Virus record (IMG/VR): IMGVR_UViG_3300031659_000079
Span: 1 to 26,000 of that record
Direction: 5' to 3' (one strand)
Source of the DNA: a virus
DNA: 26,000 nucleotides
Part shown: piece after piece, positions 19,769 to 26,000 of the stretch
How the letters are laid out: each line of letters starts with the position of its first letter
Numbering within the stretch: position 1 is the stretch's first letter
Notes under the pieces: model-generated
Database searches by the model: none
What the model saw: the letters and a program-made list of their open reading frames with translations, nothing else
Told to the model about the DNA's origin: nothing
Made by a program: the position numbers and the translations under genes

Positions 19769-21433
19769 GTTAACAAATCTCGCTGAGCCTAATGCACCCG
19801 ATTTCATTTGATCACCCAGTACAACAGTCACCGCGGGTGCCGCCACTGTTGTTTGCCCTTTGCCACCACCACTTGTGGTGTTGTTAACTATTATAGGTTG
19901 ACCCCCACCAGAATTAGCGGATGCCGCATTATCTGTCGCGGTTGCAACTGATGCAGAGTTGAGATTAGCTCCGGTATTAGTATTTGCCGTTGCGCCTGAA
20001 GTTAAGCGACTTCTTGGATTTATATCTCGACTAGATCCACGGCCACGACGGCCGTGTGATGGTATTCCTACTCCAGTATCACTTGCTGATGTAGCGGGGG
20101 TTTGAGTTTCGAGTCCACCCGATGCCGCACTATTAGATCCTATAGCTCCATTCATCTCTTTTTTCTGTTCTTCAGGACCAAGCCCTATAAATGATGCTAT
20201 TTCGTCCTTAATTATCCCACCTATCAAAGCCGACCGTTCGAGTTTCTTATCTTGCTCTGGATCAGTTTCGGGAAAATACGTCTTACCGTCGCCATTAAAA
20301 TCAATTCCTTTATATATATCTCTTCCTAAGTTGGTGACAGCAGCAGCAATTGCAACTGGCGTACCGAATCCCGTGAACGATGTCAATGCAGCAGCAGTAT
20401 CGATTCCCGCGCCAACAAAATCTCCTCGTACCATGCGATACATTGCAGCCCCGCTGCTTGCAAGCGCACCAAGCAGAGGAACACCTTTCGCTGCTGTGAA
20501 TGCTATTCCTTTTTTTGCTTGTGTTTTAATAATAGCTTTTAAAGCACTTGGTTTCGGTGGCGCGCCAGGTGGCTTGAATGATTTAGGAGTCAGTGATGTT
20601 GGCAAAGGAGGTTTCTTAGCAGAAAATTTACTAAGCACGTTATTAAACACATTACCAGCTTTGTTAGCCACTGCTCTGCCAGCACTAGATATACCATTTA
20701 TAGCACTTGCACCAATGTTCGCAGCACCTTTCAATACTGACGGCGCCGATTTTATGGCAGCAGAAAACATCGACTTTTTGTTGCCCTCACTATCTAGTGC
20801 ATCTGACAATGCTTCTCTACCATTCTCGGGCGACACGCCAGCTGAATTTGTAGCATCGGTTAACTTACCCATTGCAAGGAGCAGCGCACCCATGCCAGCT
20901 AATCCCACTATGCCTCCCTTCTTTGCTGCGGCGCCATGTGCGCCCAACTTAGAACCGAATCCTGCTTTAATTGATTCTTCTGAGACAGGTGTTGGCTTAT
21001 CTATCTTTTGCGCTACAGTCTTTGCATTAATCTCCTTGAGTTCTTCTTTAATTTCTATCAACTCGCGTTCAAGATCGTTTAGATTTTCAGAACTAGACTC
21101 AAGCGCAGTTCGATTAACGGTGCTATTTTTTCCGTTATTCTCTGCGGCTTTTGCTCCAACAAATCTTCCTTGTCCGACGACATTTCCACCCATCGTTGGA
21201 GTAGACGCTGATATATTAGCACCGACTAAACCACCGAACCCAGTTGATACTTGTCCGTCTGATTTTTCATCTGAACCTGACCCTGCGCCCGCGAGTTTGG
21301 CACCTGCATATCCTGCCGCAGCTCGCTTGCCAAATCTGCCAGCCATTCTTAATGCACCACCACCAACTGCGGCTGTACCGCGAAGGGCGCCGTATGCCAA
21401 TCTTCCTGCTCCTAGTAATAGTGGTAAAGCCAT
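19760..21433 (-). CDS. virion protein, candidate tape measure (gp29 analogue)
   Basis: 557 aa, rich in Ala, Gly and Ser. Residues 1-50 are Gly/Ala-rich amphipathic; a coiled coil is likely at about 117-140 (LERELIEIKEELKEINAK); hydrophobic patches lie at about 172-190 and 310-370; DFNGDGKTYF (378-387) resembles a calcium-binding loop; the rest is low complexity. It is the last gene of a tube protein, gp26, gp51 block, where T4 places its hub and tape-measure genes. T4 gp29 is 590 aa, a similar length. No direct sequence match recognised, so the tape-measure role rests on position, size and composition; another internal virion or membrane-active protein is possible. Confidence 0.5.
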   Translation of the reverse strand: MALPLLLGAGRLAYGALRGTAAVGGGALRMAGRFGKRAAAGYAGAKLAGAGSGSDEKSDGQVSTGFGGLVGANISASTPTMGGNVVGQGRFVGAKAAENNGKNSTVNRTALESSSENLNDLERELIEIKEELKEINAKTVAQKIDKPTPVSEESIKAGFGSKLGAHGAAAKKGGIVGLAGMGALLLAMGKLTDATNSAGVSPENGREALSDALDSEGNKKSMFSAAIKSAPSVLKGAANIGASAINGISSAGRAVANKAGNVFNNVLSKFSAKKPPLPTSLTPKSFKPPGAPPKPSALKAIIKTQAKKGIAFTAAKGVPLLGALASSGAAMYRMVRGDFVGAGIDTAAALTSFTGFGTPVAIAAAVTNLGRDIYKGIDFNGDGKTYFPETDPEQDKKLERSALIGGIIKDEIASFIGLGPEEQKKEMNGAIGSNSAASGGLETQTPATSASDTGVGIPSHGRRGRGSSRDINPRSRLTSGATANTNTGANLNSASVATATDNAASANSGGGQPIIVNNTTSGGGKGQTTVAAPAVTVVLGDQMKSGALGSARFVNGA

Positions 21434-21445
21434 TTTCTTATCTCT

Positions 21446-21685
21446 CTAGTGTTTCTGTTTGTCTGCTTTTTTCTTGAGGTGGTCGATTAACATTCCGACA
21501 TACACTTCCCTTTCCCAGGGTATCCAACTTTCTATTTCTGTTAATGAATAATTATGTTCTTGCATCAATAGAAAGTTAGTCTTGAAGAAGTTCTCCAAGG
21601 TTTCATGAGAAAGGGCTAGACGAAAAAATCCAAATACCCATTCATGTATAAAGAACTTTCTTTCAGACATTCTTTGTTGTTGCAT
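21446..21685 (-). CDS. 51: gp51-like frame, probably made by -1 frameshift from gp26
   Basis: Open frame overlapping the gp26 end by 70 nt. The part after gp26 (LALSHETLENFFKTNFLLMQ, then the EIESWIPWEREVYVGMLIDH segment) resembles the hub-assembly proteins that follow gp26 in T4-like phages. In-frame ATGs at 21685 and 21670 lack a Shine-Dalgarno sequence. The frame is -1 relative to gp26, and a T TTT TTC heptamer at 21628-21622 lies three codons before the gp26 stop, so a gp26-gp51 fusion of about 293 aa is likely. T4 gp51 is much longer, so the symbol is by position and resemblance only. Confidence 0.55.
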   Translation of the reverse strand: MQQQRMSERKFFIHEWVFGFFRLALSHETLENFFKTNFLLMQEHNYSLTEIESWIPWEREVYVGMLIDHLKKKADKQKH

Positions 21686-22326
21686 GTAAATTTAACTTCA
21701 TGCTCTAATACTGGCATAGTCTCAAAGAAGTTTTTAACATTTTCAAACTCCTTCAATGTCATGTTCTCTATATACTCTAATTTTTCCGTCGCCGATAAAT
21801 CGGAACAGTTGATAATCTCATCTTCGGTGTGTATCTCTAAAAGACAATTTGCCGCGGCATCATATATATCAGTAATCTGTTCCGCGCCACCGATTGATAC
21901 TAGATCAAGTGCGCTTGGATAGCTCATTTGCAACTGTCTTGTATCACCTATCTTTATGGGATTATGATGATCATTGCTTTGTTGAATCTCAAAATCCCGT
22001 AAGTCAAGTTCGCCTGGCGTCATCTCTTCACAGTATCCACATGTAAAGTTTACACCGAACACGGGTGATATTGACTGTGATCTAAGTTCAATGAAGACCT
22101 TCTGTAAGTCAAACACGGGCAGTTCATCACCCTGTACTTCTCCAAAAGAACAGTTTGTTATCACTTGTTGTATGCCAGCTATAAGATCAGCCATATCTTC
22201 TGACTGAGTTGCTAGTACGAGTATCTTTTCTTCCTTTACTAGAAAGGGTCTAAACTTAAACTTCTTTCTTTGTCTTGATAGAATCTCAATATCAAAAAGG
22301 GGTTGATCACTTTGTGGTATAGCCAT
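21616..22326 (-). CDS. 26: gp26-like baseplate hub protein
   Basis: 236 aa with AGGAG before the ATG. The segments MAIPQSDQPLFDIEILSRQ, KFRPFLVKEEKILVLA, LPVFDLQKVFIELRSQS and FFETMPVLEHEVKFTC match the T4 gp26/T4_baseplate family found in myoviruses. CGYC (96-99) and C215/C220 form a probable zinc site, as in other members. gp26 acts in assembly of the baseplate hub. It follows a gp19-family gene and precedes a gp51-like frame, as expected for the hub cluster (26-51 in T4). Confidence 0.85.
   Translation of the reverse strand: MAIPQSDQPLFDIEILSRQRKKFKFRPFLVKEEKILVLATQSEDMADLIAGIQQVITNCSFGEVQGDELPVFDLQKVFIELRSQSISPVFGVNFTCGYCEEMTPGELDLRDFEIQQSNDHHNPIKIGDTRQLQMSYPSALDLVSIGGAEQITDIYDAAANCLLEIHTEDEIINCSDLSATEKLEYIENMTLKEFENVKNFFETMPVLEHEVKFTCNNKECLKESSLYMNGYLDFFV
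21622..21628 (-). promoter_or_regulatory. candidate -1 ribosomal frameshift site U UUU UUC
   Basis: In the gp26 frame the codons are GAT TTT TTC GTC TAG. The heptamer T TTT TTC fits X XXY YYZ, and slipping back one base gives TTT TTT CGT CTA, exactly the gp51-like frame. No clear downstream pseudoknot was found by eye. Confidence 0.55.
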
Positions 22327-22340
22327 TATATGCTCCTAAA

Positions 22341-23039
22341 TTAAAATATTTCATCAAATGTATCATCAATTGTATTTTTTATGCTGTTTTTGAGTTGTCC
22401 CGTGAGTGTTCCAAAATTAAGATTAAGAATCTGGCCAAGAAGACTTCTTCTATCTCCCTTCTCGCCGGGTTTCCACTTGAGGAATGAGAATGTGACTGTC
22501 ATTCTTGCAACACCCTCGCCTGCCGCGTGCCCTAGTGGTGTCAACGACAGAACTCTCGGGAATGCTTCATGTAAAGTCCACTCGCCGATGATTTCATCTT
22601 GGCGATTGAGTGAGTAAATTGTTATCTCTCCCGTATAGTCTCCATAGAACTTCACTTCTTTCGTTACGGGATTTACTATTTCTTTCATCCACGATTCAAA
22701 GTATTGTCTGGCATTCCAATCAGTATCAGTAAGGAATGTTATTGCGGCAGTATCACCGTAAAATTCCATATTAGAAACTCTATTCTCTGTCCATGTACCA
22801 ATTTTAACGGGAGTGTATGTCAGATTCAATCCAGGAACAGACACTTCTTCAACCATCATGGACATTTCGCGCTCGTCTGCATCGATTCCCAGTGGACCGT
22901 TGATATAACAGGCGAATCGATTAACTCGTGTTAAGTCATTGCGCCTAACATGTGATACCATATTATTTAGACTGAATACAGGCTTTTTCTTTTTGGCAGC
23001 TTTGGCTTCTGGCTCGGCGGGGCTGGTATCAGTTGACAT
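22341..23039 (-). CDS. gp19-family tail tube or tube-initiator protein
   Basis: 232 aa. After a Lys/Ala/Pro-rich N-terminus, the core RVNRFACYINGPLGIDADER, VEEVSVPGLNLTYTPVKIG, DTAAITFLTDTDWNARQYFE, FYGDYTGEITIYSLNRQDEI, and LHEAFPRVLSLTPLGHAAGE follows the T4 gp19 tube pattern. The basic and hydrophobic ends (about 1-30 and 210-232) are extra relative to plain gp19, and resemble gp54-like initiators. It could be the tube protein, a paralogue or the initiator; position beside gp26 favours the latter. GAGAG precedes ATG 23039. Confidence 0.75.
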   Translation of the reverse strand: MSTDTSPAEPEAKAAKKKKPVFSLNNMVSHVRRNDLTRVNRFACYINGPLGIDADEREMSMMVEEVSVPGLNLTYTPVKIGTWTENRVSNMEFYGDTAAITFLTDTDWNARQYFESWMKEIVNPVTKEVKFYGDYTGEITIYSLNRQDEIIGEWTLHEAFPRVLSLTPLGHAAGEGVARMTVTFSFLKWKPGEKGDRRSLLGQILNLNFGTLTGQLKNSIKNTIDDTFDEIF

Positions 23040-23054
23040 CTTATTTTCTCTCAG

Positions 23055-23062
23055 TATAAATA
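23055..23062 (+). promoter_or_regulatory. T4-type late box for gp4
   Basis: TATAAATA 29 nt before the gp4 ATG at 23092. It faces the minus-strand late box at 23085-23092, so the two transcripts would start about 10 nt apart and overlap. Confidence 0.7.
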
Positions 23063-23084
23063 ACTGTTGAACTTCTTATAAGAG

Positions 23085-23092
23085 TATTTATA
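23085..23092 (-). promoter_or_regulatory. T4-type late box for the tail block (minus strand)
   Basis: TATAAATA read on the minus strand (23092 to 23085), about 45 nt upstream of the tube-protein ATG at 23039. It overlaps the first base of the gp4 start codon. Confidence 0.7.
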
Positions 23093-23535
23093 TGACCTAT
23101 ACGAAAAATCTCCACCAGGGGCGATTTAATCCGAAAAACCCTACAAAATATCGGGGTGATGTAACGAAGATTATGTATAGGTCTGGATATGAAGTAAAAT
23201 TTATGAATTGGTGTGACAGAAACGCTGATGTTACCGAGTGGAATTCAGAGGAGGTAGTGATACCATATCGCTCACCGATGGACAATAAAGTACATAGATA
23301 TTTTATCGATTTTTATATTAAAGTCAATGGAAAGCAGTACCTCATTGAAGTTAAACCAGACAGATACACTAGGCCACCACCTATACCCAAGAGAAAGACC
23401 AAGAGATTTCTGAATGAGGTTGCACAGTTTGCAGTTAATGAAGCAAAGTGGAAATCTGCAAGAGAATTTTGTTTGGATAGAAACTTAGAATTTAAAATAA
23501 TTACAGAGAAAGAGCTAGGGATCTCTTATAAATAA
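23092..23535 (+). CDS. 4: gp4-like head completion protein
   Basis: 147 aa, near the T4 gp4 length (150 aa). MTYTKNLHQGRFNPKNPTKY, RSGYEVKFMNWCDRN..VTEW, SEEVVIPYRSPMDNKVHRYF, DFYIKVNGKQYLIEVKPD are the hallmark segments of gp4. The WNSEEV...D...IEVKP spacing gives a TnsA-like PD-(D/E)XK fold, so nuclease activity is possible. gp4 completes the DNA-filled head so that the neck and tail can attach. Confidence 0.93.
   Translation: MTYTKNLHQGRFNPKNPTKYRGDVTKIMYRSGYEVKFMNWCDRNADVTEWNSEEVVIPYRSPMDNKVHRYFIDFYIKVNGKQYLIEVKPDRYTRPPPIPKRKTKRFLNEVAQFAVNEAKWKSAREFCLDRNLEFKIITEKELGISYK
23527..23534 (+). promoter_or_regulatory. T4-type late box at the gp4 end
   Basis: TATAAATA overlapping the gp4 stop. 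The next ATG is at 23540, close to where transcription would start, so either the transcript is nearly leaderless or the box is fortuitous. Confidence 0.4.
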
Positions 23536-23539
23536 TGTT

Positions 23540-24112
23540 ATGAGCAATCCATTTCAACAGATACGAACAAACGCAGGTGACCAGAAGAAGAGTTTCGACT
23601 GGTACATGAGGCAAGTAGGCACTGTAGCCAAGGGTATTAACTCCTCGAATACTGCAATGCAGTCTGATATTGGTGAGTTTGCAAATAAAGTAGATTTTGG
23701 GCAGATGTATCTTTTCGCGTACAACCCAAAACATAAAAACACCTTGCCATACTACGATAGATTTCCGTTGTGTCTTCCTATCGAGCCAGCAGCAGGTGGG
23801 TTTGTTGGAATGAATCTACATTATCTACCATATGGCTTACGGGCACAATTGCTCGGCAAACTGCTTGAAACATCAAATGATAAAACCTTGACAGCCGATT
23901 CTAAGATGCGATACAACTGGGGCATGCTAAAGAATGCTTCCAAATTTCCAGAAGTTAAAGCATGTACTAAGAGATATTTGGCATCACAAATGCAGTCTAG
24001 ATTCTTGAAAGTTAATCCACAAGATTGGAAAGCGGCTATCTTTTTGCCCGTCGACGATTTCCAAAAAGCATCAGCGGCAAAAGTACACCGATATTCTAGA
24101 GAGATGATCTAA
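23540..24112 (+). CDS. conserved structural-type phage protein, 190 aa
   Basis: Soluble protein with DFGQMYLFAYNPKHKNTLPY, YDRFPLCLPIEPAAGGFVGM, NLHYLPYGLRAQLLGKLLE and a C-terminal KVNPQDWKAAIFLPVDDFQK segment. The central MYxFxYNPK...LPYYDxFPL...GGFxGxNLHYLP pattern is known to me from T4-like cyanophages and relatives, where it is called a structural or hypothetical protein. Located between gp4 and gp48. Probably virion or assembly related; specific role unknown. Confidence 0.7.
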   Translation: MSNPFQQIRTNAGDQKKSFDWYMRQVGTVAKGINSSNTAMQSDIGEFANKVDFGQMYLFAYNPKHKNTLPYYDRFPLCLPIEPAAGGFVGMNLHYLPYGLRAQLLGKLLETSNDKTLTADSKMRYNWGMLKNASKFPEVKACTKRYLASQMQSRFLKVNPQDWKAAIFLPVDDFQKASAAKVHRYSREMI

Positions 24113-25284
24113 TGCCAAAAGAAGCGGCTTATAAAGCACCCACGCAAATGATGTTGTCGTATCCACCAACTATAGGAAACGCACCCGACTCAGTATTACA
24201 ACAACAATTGCACTCTGTCCAGTTTACCATTATCGCACGGGAATTTTCTAGAATGGGTCTAGCTGCTACAGCAGACGGCAGCGGCGTGGTGCATGGAGGT
24301 GATGGAATTGCAATAGAAGCAGGCGCAGTCGAGCGACTGGCAACGCATGTTGGAACAGTTGGTGCCGGTGTCGGTGCAGTGGCAAATCCAGTGGGAACAA
24401 CAGCCGGATTGATCGCGTGGTGGGCTGCAACATCCATTTCTGGTACATCCACTGCGGAGATGAAGACTAAAGCCAAAGAGGTGCTTGCGGCCATAGTTAA
24501 GCCAAACAGAAGAATAAAAACAAAAAATATTGTGAAGCTGCATATTCCTCAATCGCCCCAAGAACAATATACTGCCGGTTGGTCTGATGTTGAGTTTGGA
24601 TTGGCAGGAGCCTACATGGATTCTCCGGGATCAAGTCTTATTACTGACATCGGTGCCGCGATACAAGGCACAGGAGCAGCCCGAGATAGAGCAGTTAGAC
24701 AATTAGCCAGCATGTCAAATATTGCAAGTGCGGCTGGATTTGACTTTAAATTACAAGACGCATTGGAACTACAAACAGGCAAGGTGCCCAATCCCTATAA
24801 AGAACAACTGTTTAAGAGTATGGACTTTAGGACATTCGCGTTTCAATTTAAATTTGCGCCAAAGAACATCGGCGAATTGCAATCTGCATATGCGATAATA
24901 AATATATTCAGACAGAACATGCATCCAGAAAGATCCGATGATAAATTCTTTATCATGTATCCCGCCGAGTTTGCAATTGAATATCAATACAAGAATCAAA
25001 AAAATACGTGGTTAACAAAAATTGCTGACTGTGCGTTGATCGACATGAAAGTAGATTTTGGTGCAGGTGGAGCATTTAATTCAATACAACGCACATCGGG
25101 TGCACCCACCGAAATTACAATGACTCTTCAGTTCAAAGAATTGGTATTGTTGACCGCACAACATTTTGATGACAACCCATTCAATGGTCCAGCGGATGCT
25201 ACTAGTGGCGCCGCCGCCGTAGGTGATGTCACCGCCCCGGGCACGGTTGATGCAACTGTCGAAAGCACCAGTACTATCAAATAA
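24112..25284 (+). CDS. 48: gp48-like baseplate tail-tube cap
   Basis: 390 aa (T4 gp48 364 aa). The diagnostic region is LELQTGKVPNPYKEQLFKSM then FRTFAFQFKFAPKNIGELQS, IFRQNMHPERSDDKFFIMYP and FAIEYQYKNQ, shared by gp48/gp54-type proteins. An Ala/Gly-rich hydrophobic stretch at about 80-112 (VGAGVGAVANPVGTTAGLIA) is usual for these proteins. gp48 sits on the hub and starts the tail tube. The ATG overlaps the upstream stop by one base (TAATG); the Thr/Ala-rich last 30 residues are variable. Confidence 0.85.
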   Translation: MPKEAAYKAPTQMMLSYPPTIGNAPDSVLQQQLHSVQFTIIAREFSRMGLAATADGSGVVHGGDGIAIEAGAVERLATHVGTVGAGVGAVANPVGTTAGLIAWWAATSISGTSTAEMKTKAKEVLAAIVKPNRRIKTKNIVKLHIPQSPQEQYTAGWSDVEFGLAGAYMDSPGSSLITDIGAAIQGTGAARDRAVRQLASMSNIASAAGFDFKLQDALELQTGKVPNPYKEQLFKSMDFRTFAFQFKFAPKNIGELQSAYAIINIFRQNMHPERSDDKFFIMYPAEFAIEYQYKNQKNTWLTKIADCALIDMKVDFGAGGAFNSIQRTSGAPTEITMTLQFKELVLLTAQHFDDNPFNGPADATSGAAAVGDVTAPGTVDATVESTSTIK

Positions 25285-25299
25285 GGAGGATAACCAATA

Positions 25300-25806
25300 A
25301 TGTTTTTTTCAATGTTCCCATTAATGCAAATAGAAATAGACGGTCAGTTTATAAGTTATCCTGACATCTTCCGCCGTGTAGGAAAGAATAAATATCTGGA
25401 GAATCAAATTTATTTGGACAGATACACAGTCATAAACGGAGAAAATCCAGAGCATATTGCACACCGACTCTATGGCAACCCCCAATATCATTGGATAATT
25501 CTACTAACAAACAACATAATAGATGTATATCACGACTGGCCTCTATCAACACACGACTTGGTAGAAACAACCAAAGACGAGTATGGGGCGACCGCTCTTG
25601 ATGATATACATCACTACGAGTTTGCCGGAGAAGATAGAATTCAAGTTGACTATGATGCAGACCTACTCAGTGCTGGTACCATTAGGTCAATTAGTAACTA
25701 CGATCATAATGTCAGAAAAAATGAAAGTAAAGCCGAGATATCCCTGTTGAAGCCTGAATATGTTCTCCAGTTTACTGGTCAATTCAAACAACTAATAAAG
25801 AAATAA
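25300..25806 (+). CDS. 53: gp53-like baseplate wedge protein
   Basis: 168 aa, with AGGAGG before ATG 25300. Residues from about 35 on (YLDRYTVINGENPEHIAHRL, YGNPQYHWIILLTNNIIDVY, HDWPLSTHDL) are the gp53 signature, with a LysM-like YxVxxGEnPExIAxxxYG start. gp53 joins neighbouring wedges around the hub in T4. Short for a T4 gp53 (196 aa) but complete in its core. Confidence 0.92.
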   Translation: MFFSMFPLMQIEIDGQFISYPDIFRRVGKNKYLENQIYLDRYTVINGENPEHIAHRLYGNPQYHWIILLTNNIIDVYHDWPLSTHDLVETTKDEYGATALDDIHHYEFAGEDRIQVDYDADLLSAGTIRSISNYDHNVRKNESKAEISLLKPEYVLQFTGQFKQLIKK

Positions 25807-25809
25807 ATT

Positions 25810-26000
25810 ATGGCAAGTGAAGCAGCAGGAGCAATTGAATGGGATGAATTATTTCTCACCGTGGTTGGTGATGTTAGTATTGATTTAAAACCTTTTGTTC
25901 AGAACATAAAAATATATGAGAACATTAGCCAACATTGTTTGTTTGTAGAACTTGGCATTGCAGACTCGGTTAATATCATAGGCAAATTAGATCTGGACGG
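25810..26000 (+). CDS. start of a baseplate/hub-like structural protein (partial)
   Basis: Starts three bases after the gp53 stop and runs off the window after 63 codons. MASEAAGAIEWDELFLTVVG, then SIDLKPFVQNIKIYENISQH and LFVELGIADSVNIIGKL, resembles the N-terminal barrel of gp27-like hub proteins and similar cyanophage structural proteins. The call is weak because only the first 63 residues are visible. Confidence 0.55.
   Translation, partial: MASEAAGAIEWDELFLTVVGDVSIDLKPFVQNIKIYENISQHCLFVELGIADSVNIIGKLDLD

Noticed and set aside
20331-21449. 372-aa Ala/Pro-rich open frame on the plus strand
   Set aside because: It is antisense to the 557-aa Gly/Ala-rich virion gene; the composition of that gene leaves the opposite frame open. 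No ribosome site or known motif.
1-26000. tRNA genes, CRISPR arrays, insertion sequences
   Set aside because: No tRNA-like cloverleaf apart from the tmRNA, no regularly spaced palindromic repeats, and no transposase or terminal inverted repeats were seen on reading both strands.

Overview
The window looks like part of the genome of a marine T4-like myovirus (contractile-tailed Caudoviricetes), not a bacterial chromosome. The evidence is a set of T4 core proteins recognisable from their translated sequence: gp32 (ssDNA binding), gp59 (helicase loader), gp33 (late-transcription coactivator), gp4 (head completion), gp48 and gp53 (baseplate), gp26 (baseplate hub) and a gp19-family tube protein. 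There are also accessory genes typical of marine T4-like phages: PhoH, a HesB/IscA iron-sulfur carrier and a SprT-like protease. TATAAATA boxes, the T4 late-promoter consensus, lie upstream of several late genes. Strong host sigma70-type promoters (TTGACA, mostly 17-nt spacer, TATAAT-like) lie upstream of early and middle units. Gene content recalls pelagiphage- or cyanophage-like myoviruses. The circularly permuted tmRNA is of a type common in Alphaproteobacteria, which suggests, but does not prove, an alphaproteobacterial host.

Layout. (1) 52-4414, + strand: an early operon of about 15 tightly overlapping small genes behind one sigma70-type promoter, including a SprT-like metalloprotease, a MazG-like pyrophosphohydrolase and two small zinc-binding-like proteins. 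(2) 4410-7270, +: a late-promoter-headed block with two lipoproteins, a membrane coiled-coil protein (possible spanin pair) and a SleB-type cell-wall hydrolase with an N-terminal membrane anchor, probably the lysis region. (3) 7271-7597: an orphan structured RNA with its own promoters. (4) 7598-9745, +: a conserved small protein and two glycosyltransferases, the second of the TET-associated type, which points to DNA base hypermodification; then a small winged-helix-like DNA-binding protein. (5) 14645-10196, - strand: four genes for two large exported low-complexity or repeat proteins, a membrane-anchored coiled-coil protein and an unknown protein. (6) 14807-19690, +: small proteins, PhoH, a PD-(D/E)XK exonuclease, the permuted tmRNA, HesB, gp33, gp59, a small acidic protein and gp32. 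(7) 23039-19760, -: tube protein, gp26, a gp51-like frame and a tape-measure candidate. (8) 23092-26000, +: gp4, a structural protein, gp48, gp53 and the start of a hub-like protein.

How it fits together. Host-type promoters drive early genes and the replication/late-switch genes gp33, gp59 and gp32. gp33 then helps activate the TATAAATA late promoters that drive lysis, exported and tail genes. Two features stand out. Both noncoding RNA genes (the tmRNA and the orphan RNA at about 7315-7521) carry a fused sigma70 plus late promoter, which would keep them expressed throughout infection. The gp26 and gp51-like frames overlap at a classic U UUU UUC slippery heptamer in the -1 frame. All function calls are made by eye from translated sequence; no database search was run.
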